Positions 8,548 to 16,462 of a stretch of 43,642 nt of DNA are shown one piece after another. Within the stretch, counting starts at the first letter, position 1, and each line of letters starts with the position of its first letter. Source of the stretch: Streptococcus mitis. GTDB lineage: Bacteria > Bacillota > Bacilli > Lactobacillales > Streptococcaceae. Below the pieces are notes generated by a model. It was not told the origin of the DNA and made no database searches. It saw nothing but the letters and a program-made list of their open reading frames with translations. A program made the position numbers and the translations under genes. The stretch spans positions 1 to 43,642 of the forward strand of contig NZ_CAMHZQ010000015.1 in assembly GCF_946190275.1 (NCBI RefSeq). Direction: 5' to 3'.

Positions 8548-9762
8548 CTATCTACGATACTGTTTCAAGAAACGAGTCATCTTTTCTTGGATTTGGGCTA
8601 GTTCATCAACACGAGGAAGGTAAACGATACGGAAGTGGTCTGGTTCCTGCCAGTTGAAGCCTCGACCATGAACCAAGAGAACCTTTTCCTGCTTCAAGAA
8701 ATCAAGGACAAACTGTTCATCATCATCGATACGGTACATATTACGGTCGATTTTAGGGAAGATATAGAGTCCAGCCTTGGGTTTAACCGCAGATAAACCT
8801 GGGATATCTTGAATGGCATTGTAGATGAAGTTTCTTTGCTCGTAAATTCGTCCACCAGGAAGGAGCAATTCATCGACTGACTGATGACCTCCAAGTGAAG
8901 TTTGTACGACTTGTTGGGCCAAAACGTTAGAGCAAAGGCGCATATTGGATAGCATATTGAGCCCTTCAATATAGCCCTTGACATGAGTCTTAGGTCCAGA
9001 CAAGACCATCCAACCCACACGGAAACCAGCAATACGGTGGGATTTTGATAGACCATTCATGCTGACACAGAAGACATCTGGTGCCAAGCTCGCCACAGGC
9101 GTATGCACATGCCCATCCATGACCATGCGGTCATAGATTTCATCCGCAAAGATAATCAAATCATTTTGGCGAGCAATCTCAATAATCTCCAACAAGAGTT
9201 CCTTAGGATAAAGGGCTCCAGTTGGGTTGTTTGGATTGATAAGGACGATTGCCTTGGTATTGGAAGTGATTTTTGACTTGATATCGTCAATATCTGGGTA
9301 CCATTCTGCAGCTTCATCACAGATATAGTGAACAGCATTTCCTCCAGCTAGGCTGACAGCTGCTGTCCAGAGAGGATAGTCTGGCATAGGCACCAAGACT
9401 TCATCCCCGTTGTCCAAAAGCCCCTGCATGGACATGACAATCAGCTCACTGACACCATTTCCAAGGTAAATATCATCAATATCTACGTTTGGGAATTTCT
9501 TCAATTGGCAATACTGCATGATAGCCTTACGGGCTGAGAAAATCCCTTTGGAGTCAGAATAACCTTCACTATCACGCGCATTCATAATCAAGTCATGAAT
9601 GACCTCGTCTGGCGCTGTAAAGCCAAATTCTGCTGGATTTCCTGTATTCAGACGTAAAATCTTTTCTCCGTTTGCTCGCATCCGCATGGCTTCTTCCAAA
9701 ACAGGACCACGGATATCATAAGCAACATGCTCTAACTTACTAGATTTGTTATATTCTTTCAT
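8548..9762 (-). CDS. alaT: Alanine-type aminotransferase (AlaT/AlaA-like)
   Basis: 404-residue class I/II PLP aminotransferase. It closely follows the Escherichia coli AlaA pattern: KSSKLEHVAYDIRGPVL near the start, LRLNTGNPAEFGF, DIYLGNGVSELIV, DYPLWTAAVSLAGG, INPNNPTGALY, FADEIYD and the PLP-lysine motif NGLSKSHRIAGFRVGW. AlaA-type enzymes interconvert pyruvate and glutamate with alanine and 2-oxoglutarate in the cytoplasm; aspartate aminotransferase is an older label for this group. RBS GAGGAAA precedes the ATG. It is upstream of rpmH but separated by rpmH's own promoter. Confidence 0.9.
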   Translation of the reverse strand: MKEYNKSSKLEHVAYDIRGPVLEEAMRMRANGEKILRLNTGNPAEFGFTAPDEVIHDLIMNARDSEGYSDSKGIFSARKAIMQYCQLKKFPNVDIDDIYLGNGVSELIVMSMQGLLDNGDEVLVPMPDYPLWTAAVSLAGGNAVHYICDEAAEWYPDIDDIKSKITSNTKAIVLINPNNPTGALYPKELLLEIIEIARQNDLIIFADEIYDRMVMDGHVHTPVASLAPDVFCVSMNGLSKSHRIAGFRVGWMVLSGPKTHVKGYIEGLNMLSNMRLCSNVLAQQVVQTSLGGHQSVDELLLPGGRIYEQRNFIYNAIQDIPGLSAVKPKAGLYIFPKIDRNMYRIDDDEQFVLDFLKQEKVLLVHGRGFNWQEPDHFRIVYLPRVDELAQIQEKMTRFLKQYRR

Positions 9763-9792
9763 CTTGTTTCCTCAATTCATCAGGATAGTAAC

Positions 9793-9821
9793 ATTATACC
9801 ACTAGAAAGAAAATGCGACAA
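9793..9821 (-). promoter_or_regulatory. alaT promoter
   Basis: TTGTCG (9816-9821), 17 nt, TATAAT (9793-9798), with TGG giving an extended -10, minus strand. Confidence 0.75.
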
Positions 9822-9861
9822 GTTTACTGAAATGTGTTACTAAAATCCTACAGAAGAAAAG

Positions 9862-9878
9862 CCTCGCTAAAAGCGAGG
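9862..9878 (-). terminator. Terminator of the small membrane protein gene
   Basis: CCTCGCT / AGCGAGG, 7-bp stem with a 3-nt loop, then CTTTTCTT on the minus strand. A second small perfect hairpin, GTGTTTT-3nt-AAAACAC, lies at 9900-9916 directly after the stop codon. Confidence 0.7.
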
Positions 9879-9916
9879 GCAAACAGGGGAGATAGCAGGT
9901 GTTTTGCCAAAACACA

Positions 9917-10207
9917 TCACATACCAAAAGATAAACCTAGAAAAAGCAAGCCTAAAAAGGAGTCATAGAGAAGATTTAACATGAGGAAAAGCCCCCATAT
10001 CATCAAGTAATCTAAGCGTCCACTTCGTTTTGCAACTAGGAATAAGATTAGATGGTAGAGTAAATGAAAGACTAAAAAGCCGATAAACCCTGGATAAATA
10101 AGCGGTACCAGACTCTCTAATTGCCAGATCATGATAACTTCTACCAAGACCGACACTAGGATAATTCCATAATAAAGGAAATTTGATTTTTGAAAAGAGT
10201 TTTTCAT
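9917..10207 (-). CDS. Small membrane protein, function unknown
   Basis: 96 residues with three hydrophobic segments, about residues 9-29, 32-57 and 65-94, and few charged residues between them. I recognise no family. The reading frame opens at 10225, but those first codons are the purine-rich Shine-Dalgarno region (GGGAGGGAGA); the adjacent ATGs at 10210 and 10207 are the realistic starts, and 10207 gives the better spacing. It is divergent from the universal stress protein gene and has its own terminator. Confidence 0.7.
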   Translation of the reverse strand: MKNSFQKSNFLYYGIILVSVLVEVIMIWQLESLVPLIYPGFIGFLVFHLLYHLILFLVAKRSGRLDYLMIWGLFLMLNLLYDSFLGLLFLGLSFGM

Positions 10208-10312
10208 CATTCTCCCTCCCTTCACTTCTTTCCTGCTATCCTTTCTTTTATTTTATCATATATTTATATAGATTTTAAGCACTAACATTCTTTTGAAAAA
10301 TACTTTTTTTGC

Positions 10313-10341
10313 TTTACTTCTATAGTGAAAAGGTTTACAAT
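10313..10341 (+). promoter_or_regulatory. Universal stress protein gene promoter
   Basis: TTTACT (10313-10318), 17 nt, TACAAT (10336-10341). Confidence 0.5.
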
Positions 10342-10371
10342 TATAGTAAGAAAATTTCAGGAGGTTTCATT

Positions 10372-10824
10372 ATGGCACAACGTTACCAAAATATCATGGT
10401 CGCAATCGATGGTTCTAAGGAAGCGGACTTAGCTTTTGTCAAGGGAGTTCATTCTGCCCTACGAAACGACGCTAAACTCACCATCGCACATGTCATTGAC
10501 ACACGCGCTCTCCAAAGCGTATCCACCTTTGATGCTGAAGTTTACGAAGAACTCCAAGTCGACGCTGAAAGTCTGATGAAAGAGTACGAAAAACGTGCTA
10601 AAGATGCTGGTGTGGCAGATGTTCATATCGTCATTGAAATGGGAAATCCAAAAACCCTCTTGGCGCGTACTATTCCCGATGCTGAGGAAGTGGACCTCAT
10701 CCTCGTTGGCGCAACTGGTCTCAACGCCTTTGAACGCCTCTTGGTCGGTTCTTCATCTGAATACATCCTCCGCCATGCTAAGGTTGATTTGCTGGTTGTG
10801 AGAGAACAAGAAAAAACCTTATAG
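10372..10824 (+). CDS. Universal stress protein UspA family
   Basis: 150-residue single-domain Usp. It begins MAQRYQNIMVAIDGS with the family's N-terminal beta strand and Asp. The ATP-binding signature G-2x-G-9x-G-S is present as GATG...GSSSEYILRHA near residues 115-135, so it is of the nucleotide-binding type. Usp proteins are cytoplasmic dimers that accumulate under stress or starvation; no specific target is known here. ATG 10372 is chosen over an upstream in-frame ATG at 10309 because AGGAGG lies 6 nt before it and the upstream codons lie in the promoter. Monocistronic. Confidence 0.92.
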   Translation: MAQRYQNIMVAIDGSKEADLAFVKGVHSALRNDAKLTIAHVIDTRALQSVSTFDAEVYEELQVDAESLMKEYEKRAKDAGVADVHIVIEMGNPKTLLARTIPDAEEVDLILVGATGLNAFERLLVGSSSEYILRHAKVDLLVVREQEKTL

Positions 10825-10832
10825 TCACAAAG

Positions 10833-10855
10833 AAAAGGAGCTCAGGGCTCCTTTT
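10833..10855 (+). terminator. Terminator after the universal stress protein gene
   Basis: AAAAGGAGC / GCTCCTTTT, 9-bp stem, 5-nt loop, followed by TTTGTTT. Confidence 0.85.
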
Positions 10856-10866
10856 TGTTTACTATT

Positions 10867-10982
10867 TATACTCTTCGAAAATCTCTTCAAACCACGTCAA
10901 CGTCCATCTACAACCTCAAAACAGTGTTTTGAGCAGCCTGCGGCTAGTTTCCTAGTTTGCTCTTTGATTTTCATTGAGTATT
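10867..10982 (+). repeat. BOX element, short form
   Basis: Has the boxA start (TATACTCTTCGAAAATC) and the full boxC end (TTTTCATTGAGTAT). The second half of boxA is missing and only one boxB remnant is left. Its right end overlaps the 3' end of the adjacent phosphatase gene and supplies its stop codon. Confidence 0.88.
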
Positions 10983-12362
10983 ATTTCTCTCTTTATGGCG
11001 TTCATAAGCCTTGAGTTGGCGCTGCAGTTCCTTTTTAATCGCGGGTTCTGGAGCATATTTTTCTTCCCAGTCATCTGGTTTTAAGATTTTGTGGGTCACT
11101 GGATCAAAATGAGCCTTGCCATCTGGGAAAATTTTCCCCATATTGGCCTGATGAACAATATCAAAAATACGTTCTGGATCCACCCCCATCAAGACAAAAC
11201 TACCGTAGGTGAAGTAAAGCGTGTCAATCAAGGCATCCACTTGCCCTATCAAATCTTGCTGAGCAGGTGTCTTCTTGGCTACTTTATCTGCCGCCTTATC
11301 AAGTGCTTGATGAAGTTGCGATAGAGCTTGACCAAAATCCTCTTCAGAAGTGCTGGCAGCTCTAACAAACTCCACCAATTCTTCTATTTTAAAGCCAGCC
11401 CTGTGGGTTGCACCTTCTAAATCCCAAGCTCGAGGTTCTTCTTGGGTCCGTTCATCCATCATGTGGTGGAAGGTCTTGACCTTATTGAAGTGATAGTCAC
11501 GGCTGACAAAGACTTTTTCTGAGGCCAGAACACCAAAATGTTCCAGGGCCTTGTGGATTCCGTCTTGCTGATTGCTGGTGGTAATGTGCTTAGCAACTTC
11601 CTTAACACTGCTACTACCATTTCCCATAGCGACCGACATACCAACACCAGCCAGCATTTCTAGGTCGTTATCTGAGTCACCAAAGGCCATGACTTGGTTG
11701 AGGTCAAAGCCATATTCTTTCCCAACTCGGCGAATACCTTCCAATTTTGAATTTCCCTGATTGATGACATCCGCTGCAAATGGATTGCTTCGTGTCAATT
11801 TCAAGTCTTCAAAATCAGCTGCCGCCTTCTCAGATTCTTCCGGTGTCATCAGCATCAAAACTTGGTAGATAGGCTGATTCATCAGATGAAGCAGGTCTTC
11901 TTCCTTTTGGGGAACAACCTTGCTGACCATACGATTAAAGGAATGACTCACTGTTCGAGTTAAAACAGAGGGAACGAAGCGACTGATTCGTTGGGAAAAA
12001 GAACCCAAACCAAAGGACATGATTTTAGAACCTAGCATGGCATCCTTGGTCCCTAGGGCAATCTCCTTGCCCTCTTTTTTAGCATACGTAATGAGCTGGC
12101 GCAAATGTAACTTGGAAATCGGGCTCGTAAACAAGACTCTTTCTTTAGTAAAGATATACTGGCCATTGTAGGTTACCGCAAAGTCCAGATCCAAATCGTC
12201 CATCAATTTCTTAACAAAAAAAGGTCCTCGACCTGTCGCTACGCCAACCAGTACCCCTTGCTCTTTGACAATTTTAATCGCGTCCTTAGTGGATTTCAAA
12301 ACACTCTTGCGATCGTTGACCAAGGTTCCATCGATATCAAAAAAAACCGCTTTGACTTCCAT
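10971..12362 (-). CDS. HAD phosphatase fused to MazG-like NTP pyrophosphohydrolase
   Basis: 463 residues from ATG 12362 (MEVKAVFFDIDGTL). The N-terminal half, residues 1-~270, is a Cof-type HAD phosphatase: DxDGT nucleophile motif at the start, GVATGRG, and the acidic motif FGDSDNDLEMLAGVG. The C-terminal half, ~280-455, is helical with EELVEF and DALIDTLYF, the ExxE and DxxxD metal-binding pattern of the MazG / phosphoribosyl-ATP pyrophosphohydrolase superfamily. It probably hydrolyses a phosphorylated metabolite and a nucleotide; the substrates are unknown. An upstream in-frame ATG at 12392 is rejected because it falls in the promoter. The last residues (NTQ) and the TGA stop lie inside a BOX element. 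Divergent from ansA. Confidence 0.88.
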   Translation of the reverse strand: MEVKAVFFDIDGTLVNDRKSVLKSTKDAIKIVKEQGVLVGVATGRGPFFVKKLMDDLDLDFAVTYNGQYIFTKERVLFTSPISKLHLRQLITYAKKEGKEIALGTKDAMLGSKIMSFGLGSFSQRISRFVPSVLTRTVSHSFNRMVSKVVPQKEEDLLHLMNQPIYQVLMLMTPEESEKAAADFEDLKLTRSNPFAADVINQGNSKLEGIRRVGKEYGFDLNQVMAFGDSDNDLEMLAGVGMSVAMGNGSSSVKEVAKHITTSNQQDGIHKALEHFGVLASEKVFVSRDYHFNKVKTFHHMMDERTQEEPRAWDLEGATHRAGFKIEELVEFVRAASTSEEDFGQALSQLHQALDKAADKVAKKTPAQQDLIGQVDALIDTLYFTYGSFVLMGVDPERIFDIVHQANMGKIFPDGKAHFDPVTHKILKPDDWEEKYAPEPAIKKELQRQLKAYERHKERNNTQ

Positions 12363-12387
12363 CCTATCCCAATCTCCCCTTTTGTGA

Positions 12388-12400
12388 TACAATGATTATA
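12388..12400. promoter_or_regulatory. Overlapping divergent -10 boxes, HAD gene and ansA
   Basis: On plus, TGA-TACAAT (-10 at 12388-12393) faces ansA. On minus, TGG-TATAAT (-10 at 12395-12400) faces the HAD-fusion gene. Both are extended -10 elements and only one base lies between them, so one polymerase would block the other. No good -35 is seen for either. Confidence 0.65.
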
Positions 12401-12427
12401 CCACATTTCAGAAAGAGTGAGTAAATC

Positions 12428-13390
12428 ATGCCTAAGAAAATCCTTGTTTTACATACGGGTGGGACTATTTCCATGCAAGCCGATGCTTCTGGCGCTGTTG
12501 TGACGAGTTCAGATAATCCCATGAACCATGTGTCCAATCCCCTCAACGGAATCCAAGTCCATGCCCTAGACTTTTTTAACCTGCCAAGCCCCCATATCAA
12601 ACCCAAGCATATGCTAGCCCTCTACCAGAAAATTAAAGAGGAAGCAGATAACTACGATGGGGTAGTGATTACACACGGAACCGATACTTTAGAGGAAACA
12701 GCCTATTTCCTTGATACAATGGAAGTTCCCCGTATGCCTATCGTTTTAACAGGGGCCATGCGCAGCTCCAACGAACTCGGCAGTGATGGTGTTTATAATT
12801 ATCTAAGTGCTTTGCGGGTAGCTAGCGATGACAGGGCTGCTGACAAAGGAGTTTTGGTCGTTATGAACGATGAAATCCACGCTGCCAAGTATGTTACCAA
12901 AACGCATACGACTAACGTCAGCACCTTCCAGACTCCAACACACGGGCCACTTGGCCTCATCATGAAACACGAAATCCTCTACTTTAAAACAGCTGAGCCC
13001 CGTGTTCGCTTTGACCTTGATCACATACAAGGATTAGTCCCTATCATCTCTGCTTATGCTGGTATGACAGATGAGCTGATTGATATGCTGGATTTGGAAC
13101 AATTGGACGGTTTGATTATCCAAGCCTTCGGAGCTGGTAATATTCCAAAAGAAACGGCTCAAAAATTAGAAAGCCTTCTGCAAAAAGGAATACCAGTCGC
13201 CCTGGTTTCACGATGCTTTAACGGTATTGCCGAGCCTGTTTATGCCTACCAGGGTGGAGGCGTACAGTTGCAAAAATCAGGCGTCTTCTTTGTTAAAGAA
13301 CTCAACGCCCAAAAAGCCCGCTTGAAACTCCTTATCGCCCTCAATGCCGGACTAACAGGGCCAGCTTTGAAAGACTATATGGAAGGGTAG
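12428..13390 (+). CDS. ansA: Type I (cytoplasmic) L-asparaginase
   Basis: 320 residues without a signal peptide. Catalytic motif 1, LHTGGTISM, is at the N-terminus, and motif 2, VITHGTDTLEETAYF, near residue 80, with the active-site Thr and Asp-Thr pair of bacterial asparaginases. Further family marks are VLTGAMR and IQAFGAGNIP. The enzyme hydrolyses asparagine to aspartate and ammonia. The RBS is weak (GAAAGAG). It converges on ccpA, with a shared terminator between them. Confidence 0.95.
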   Translation: MPKKILVLHTGGTISMQADASGAVVTSSDNPMNHVSNPLNGIQVHALDFFNLPSPHIKPKHMLALYQKIKEEADNYDGVVITHGTDTLEETAYFLDTMEVPRMPIVLTGAMRSSNELGSDGVYNYLSALRVASDDRAADKGVLVVMNDEIHAAKYVTKTHTTNVSTFQTPTHGPLGLIMKHEILYFKTAEPRVRFDLDHIQGLVPIISAYAGMTDELIDMLDLEQLDGLIIQAFGAGNIPKETAQKLESLLQKGIPVALVSRCFNGIAEPVYAYQGGGVQLQKSGVFFVKELNAQKARLKLLIALNAGLTGPALKDYMEG

Positions 13391-13407
13391 GTCTCTTCTC
13401 TAAAAAC

Positions 13408-13438
13408 AAATCAGGAAATCTTCACGATTCCCTGATTT
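13408..13438. terminator. Bidirectional terminator between ansA and ccpA
   Basis: 13-nt arms (13408-13420 and 13426-13438) with one mismatch and a TTCAC loop. T-rich on the plus side and A-rich (T on minus) on the other. Confidence 0.85.
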
Positions 13439-13441
13439 TTT

Positions 13442-14452
13442 CTATTTCCGTTTTCGTGTCGAACGACGTTCTGTCAAACCATGAGGTAAGAGAACTTCAC
13501 GTTCTTCCAACTCTTCCTTGTGCATAATCTTAGTCAACATACGCATACTAATAGCACCAAGGTCATAAAGAGGTTGGGCAATCGTTGTCAAGTTTGGACG
13601 GGTAAAGCGTGAGATTTGTGAATCATCACTAGTAATGATTTCAAACTCTTCTGGCACAGACACACCCTTATCAGCAAGACCGTTCAAGACACCTGCTGCC
13701 AATTCATCACCTGTTACAACTGCTGCAGTTGCGTTTGATGAAATCAAGCGTTCTGCCAAGGCATAGCCGTCTTCATAAGTGTATTTAGATTCAAATACCA
13801 ATCCTTCGCTATAAGAAATACCTGCTTTTTTCAAGGCTTCCTTGTAACCAACCAAACGAACCTTACCATTGATGTCATCCACTAGTGGACCGCTAACAAA
13901 AGCGATGCGCTCATTTTCTTTAGCAAGGTAGGTTACTGCATCAATCGTTGCTTGTTTGTAGTCAATATTGACACTTGGAAGCTGATGTTCTACATCCACA
14001 GTTCCTGCAAGAACAACTGGTGTTCGAGAACGAGAAAACTCTGAACGAATTTTTTCAGTCAAGTGGTAGCCCATAAAGATGATACCATCCACTTGCTTAG
14101 AAAACAGGGTATTGACAACTGAAACTTCCTTGTCATCATCCTCATCACTATTAGCAAGGACGATATTGTACTTGTACATTTCAGCGATATCGTCAATCCC
14201 TTTAGCAAGCGTTGAGAAATAGCCATTGGTAATATTGGGGATCACGACACCGACAGTGGTTGTCTTTTTACTTGCAAGACCACGCGCCACTGCATTTGGA
14301 CGGTAATCCAAACGGTCAATCACCTCAAGCACTTTTTTACGGGTGTTCTCTTTTACATTCTTATTGCCATTGACTACACGGCTAACTGTCGCCATTGAAA
14401 CTCCTGCTTCACGGGCGACATCATAAATCGTTACTGTATCGTCTGTATTCAT
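13442..14452 (-). CDS. ccpA: Catabolite control protein A
   Basis: 336-residue LacI/GalR regulator. The N-terminal helix-turn-helix (TIYDVAREAGVSMATVSRVVNG) is followed by the hinge helix RPNAVARGLASKKT and a periplasmic-binding-protein-like effector domain. Sequence and length match streptococcal CcpA. Together with HPr-Ser46-P it binds cre sites and mediates carbon catabolite repression. Cre-like sites occur in its own leader (14504-14522) and in the manLMN promoter (23581-23594). Confidence 0.96.
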   Translation of the reverse strand: MNTDDTVTIYDVAREAGVSMATVSRVVNGNKNVKENTRKKVLEVIDRLDYRPNAVARGLASKKTTTVGVVIPNITNGYFSTLAKGIDDIAEMYKYNIVLANSDEDDDKEVSVVNTLFSKQVDGIIFMGYHLTEKIRSEFSRSRTPVVLAGTVDVEHQLPSVNIDYKQATIDAVTYLAKENERIAFVSGPLVDDINGKVRLVGYKEALKKAGISYSEGLVFESKYTYEDGYALAERLISSNATAAVVTGDELAAGVLNGLADKGVSVPEEFEIITSDDSQISRFTRPNLTTIAQPLYDLGAISMRMLTKIMHKEELEEREVLLPHGLTERRSTRKRK

Positions 14453-14503
14453 TCCATTTCCTTTCTATATCATACCTCACGAGACTCCAAAAAAAGAGAC
14501 GGT

Positions 14504-14522
14504 ATGAAAATTTCGTTTTCAT
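14504..14522 (-). promoter_or_regulatory. cre-like palindrome in the ccpA leader
   Basis: ATGAAAA-5nt-TTTTCAT, a perfect 7-bp inverted repeat with a central CG. It matches the low-GC cre pattern TGNAANCG in its left half and deviates in the right half. It sits about 20 nt downstream of the ccpA start point, where CcpA binding would act as a roadblock. Confidence 0.5.
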
Positions 14523-14537
14523 GATTCCACTTATTCC

Positions 14538-14566
14538 ATTCTATCACTATTTGTAAACACTTTCAA
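14538..14566 (-). promoter_or_regulatory. ccpA promoter
   Basis: TTGAAA (14561-14566), 17 nt, TAGAAT (14538-14543), with TGA giving an extended -10, minus strand. The leader is about 80 nt. Confidence 0.75.
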
Positions 14567-14636
14567 GTATTTTTTGAAGATTGTTTGAAAAAAATTTCAT
14601 AGGAAGCTATGTTTATGAAGAAAAAATCACCTTTTC

Positions 14637-14665
14637 TTGATTTTTAATCCTATTTGCTGTATGAT
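14637..14665 (+). promoter_or_regulatory. Promoter of the DUF960 gene
   Basis: TTGATT (14637-14642), 17 nt, TATGAT (14660-14665). Confidence 0.65.
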
Positions 14666-14690
14666 AAGGAAAAAGAAAGGGGGCAAAAAT

Positions 14691-15008
14691 ATGGCTTTTA
14701 CCAATACCCACATGCGGTCAGCTAGTTTTGGCATTGTTACCAGCTTGCCTGATGATGTCATTGACTCTTTTTGGTATATCATCGACCATTTCTTAAAAAA
14801 TGTCTTTGAATTGGAGGAAGAACTCGAGTTTCAATTGCTCAATAACCAAGGAAAAATTACCTTCCACTTCTCAAGTCAACATCTCCCTACAGCCATTGAT
14901 TTTGATTTTAACCATCCCTTCGACCCTCTTTATCCCCCGAGAGTCCTGGTTTTAGATATGGACGGTAGAGAGACTATCCTCCTCCCAGAAGAAAATGACC
15001 TATTTTAA
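14691..15008 (+). CDS. DUF960 family protein
   Basis: 105 residues, soluble and acidic. The sequence MAFTNTHMRSASFGIVTSLPDDVIDSFWYI and the C-terminal RVLVLDMDGRETILLPEE fit the DUF960 family of Lactobacillales, whose function is unknown. ATG 14691 is chosen over an upstream in-frame ATT/ATG region because AAAGGGGGC precedes it and the earlier codons overlap the promoter. It lies between ccpA (divergent) and the folate cluster (convergent). Confidence 0.82.
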   Translation: MAFTNTHMRSASFGIVTSLPDDVIDSFWYIIDHFLKNVFELEEELEFQLLNNQGKITFHFSSQHLPTAIDFDFNHPFDPLYPPRVLVLDMDGRETILLPEENDLF

Positions 15009-15053
15009 AAACTCTAGCCTTCAGTTACAAACGACTGAAAACTAGAGTTTTTT
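15008..15053. terminator. Bidirectional terminator, DUF960 gene / folBK
   Basis: AAAACTCTAG / CTAGAGTTTT outer stem (10 bp), with an inner TTCAGT / ACTGAA stem and T runs on both strands. Confidence 0.9.
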
Positions 15054-15866
15054 CTATTTTTTCAAAGCATTATACAAGTTGCGGATCGGTTGCTTTAATG
15101 TCGGATGGATAAAATGAGGCGCAATTTCCTGTAAGGACTCAAGGACAAAAAGGCGTTCCGCTATGTAAGGATGAGGCAAGATGAGGTCGTCTGTATAAAG
15201 AATCTGATCCTCTACAAAGAGCAAGTCCAAATCAATCAAACGAGGCCCCCAATGTACTTCTCTCACCCGTCCCATCTCTGACTCAATGGCTAACAAGGTC
15301 TCTAATAGAACTGGGGCTGGCAACCAGGTTTCAACCTCAACCACTTGATTAGCAAAGCTATCTTGCTCCACACCACCCCAAGGCTCCGTCGTCAAGACAC
15401 TGGACTCTTTGAGAATATGGATGCCACGAGCTCGCAGTTTGTCAATGGCTTGCTCCAAGTTCGCTTGCTTATCCCCCATATTGCTTCCTAGAGCGATAAA
15501 GGCTCGTTGCTTGCGGCGATGGATGGTTACTGAGCAAGTATCTAGTGGCAAATGAACCGGCGCCCAAGGTTTTTTCAGTTCCAGCTTGATTTCTTGGACA
15601 AGAGGATAAGTTTCAAAGGTACGTTCTACCAGTTTGTAGGCTACCGTTTCAATCAAGTCCTCAGTTGTTTCCTGAAACCAAGTCGTCCACTGCTGACACA
15701 GTTCTCCGTAATGGACAGAGGCTGTTAAATCCAAGTCTGTAGCCGCCTTGGTCATATCATAGGATAGGATTGCGGAAATAACAAACTTCTGCCCCAATTC
15801 TTTCTCACTCGGAAAAAGACCATGGTAGGCAAAAATTTCCAAATCTTTAATCTGCAGTTGATCCAT
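15054..15866 (-). CDS. sulD: Bifunctional dihydroneopterin aldolase / HPPK
   Basis: 270 residues. FolB domain about 1-118 ([29 protein letters not shown]). FolK domain about 124-270 ([40 protein letters not shown]). It cleaves dihydroneopterin to hydroxymethyl-dihydropterin and then pyrophosphorylates it, giving the substrate of FolP. A FolB-FolK fusion in this order is the pneumococcal SulD arrangement. It is the last gene of the cluster and is separated from folE by a strong hairpin. Confidence 0.95.
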   Translation of the reverse strand: MDQLQIKDLEIFAYHGLFPSEKELGQKFVISAILSYDMTKAATDLDLTASVHYGELCQQWTTWFQETTEDLIETVAYKLVERTFETYPLVQEIKLELKKPWAPVHLPLDTCSVTIHRRKQRAFIALGSNMGDKQANLEQAIDKLRARGIHILKESSVLTTEPWGGVEQDSFANQVVEVETWLPAPVLLETLLAIESEMGRVREVHWGPRLIDLDLLFVEDQILYTDDLILPHPYIAERLFVLESLQEIAPHFIHPTLKQPIRNLYNALKK

Positions 15867-15882
15867 AATGATTCCTTTCTAG

Positions 15883-15907
15883 AAAAATCCGCTTCAAGCG
15901 GATTTTT
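15883..15907 (-). terminator. Hairpin between folE and folBK
   Basis: AAAAATCCGC / GCGGATTTTT, perfect 10-bp stem, 5-nt loop, with T's at the 3' side, directly after the folE stop codon and 16 nt before folBK. It looks like a terminator inside the operon. Confidence 0.8.
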
Positions 15908-16462
15908 TTATAGTCCCATTAAACGATAAGCCTGATCTCGGAGGTCCTTATCTGTTTCAAATAGACCACGAGCTACTGTCGTCAAGGTTGCAGTGCCTGG
16001 TTTTCTGACACCACGCATGCTCATACACATATGTTCCGCCTCAATGACAACAAAGGCTCCTTTAGCACCTAGATACTCCATCAAGGCATCGGCTACTTCG
16101 ATATTCAATCGTTCTTGAATTTGTGGTTTTTTCGAATAAACTTCAACCGTACGGGCTAACTTAGACAAACCTGCCACACGACCATCTGGAATGTAGGCAA
16201 TATGTGCTCTCCCATAAAATGGTAGAAAGTGGTGTTCACACATGGTATGGAAAAAAATATCCTTTTCTACCACCATATTATCATCAATAATCTCAAAGGA
16301 TTTTGACAAATGTTCCTCCGCTGTTTGACCAAGCCCTGAAAAAATCTCTTGGTACATACGGGCCACACGAGCAGGCGTTTCCTGCAAGCCCTCACGGTTA
16401 GCGTCCTCTCCGACAGCCTCGATAATCATTTTTACAGCTGCTTCAATCTTTTGTGTATCCAT
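15908..16462 (-). CDS. folE: GTP cyclohydrolase I
   Basis: 184 residues. Zinc and active-site motifs [18 protein letters not shown] and [15 protein letters not shown] are intact. It catalyses the first step of pterin synthesis, GTP to dihydroneopterin triphosphate. The start codon lies inside the end of folC (20-nt overlap), suggesting translational coupling. Confidence 0.97.
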   Translation of the reverse strand: MDTQKIEAAVKMIIEAVGEDANREGLQETPARVARMYQEIFSGLGQTAEEHLSKSFEIIDDNMVVEKDIFFHTMCEHHFLPFYGRAHIAYIPDGRVAGLSKLARTVEVYSKKPQIQERLNIEVADALMEYLGAKGAFVVIEAEHMCMSMRGVRKPGTATLTTVARGLFETDKDLRDQAYRLMGL

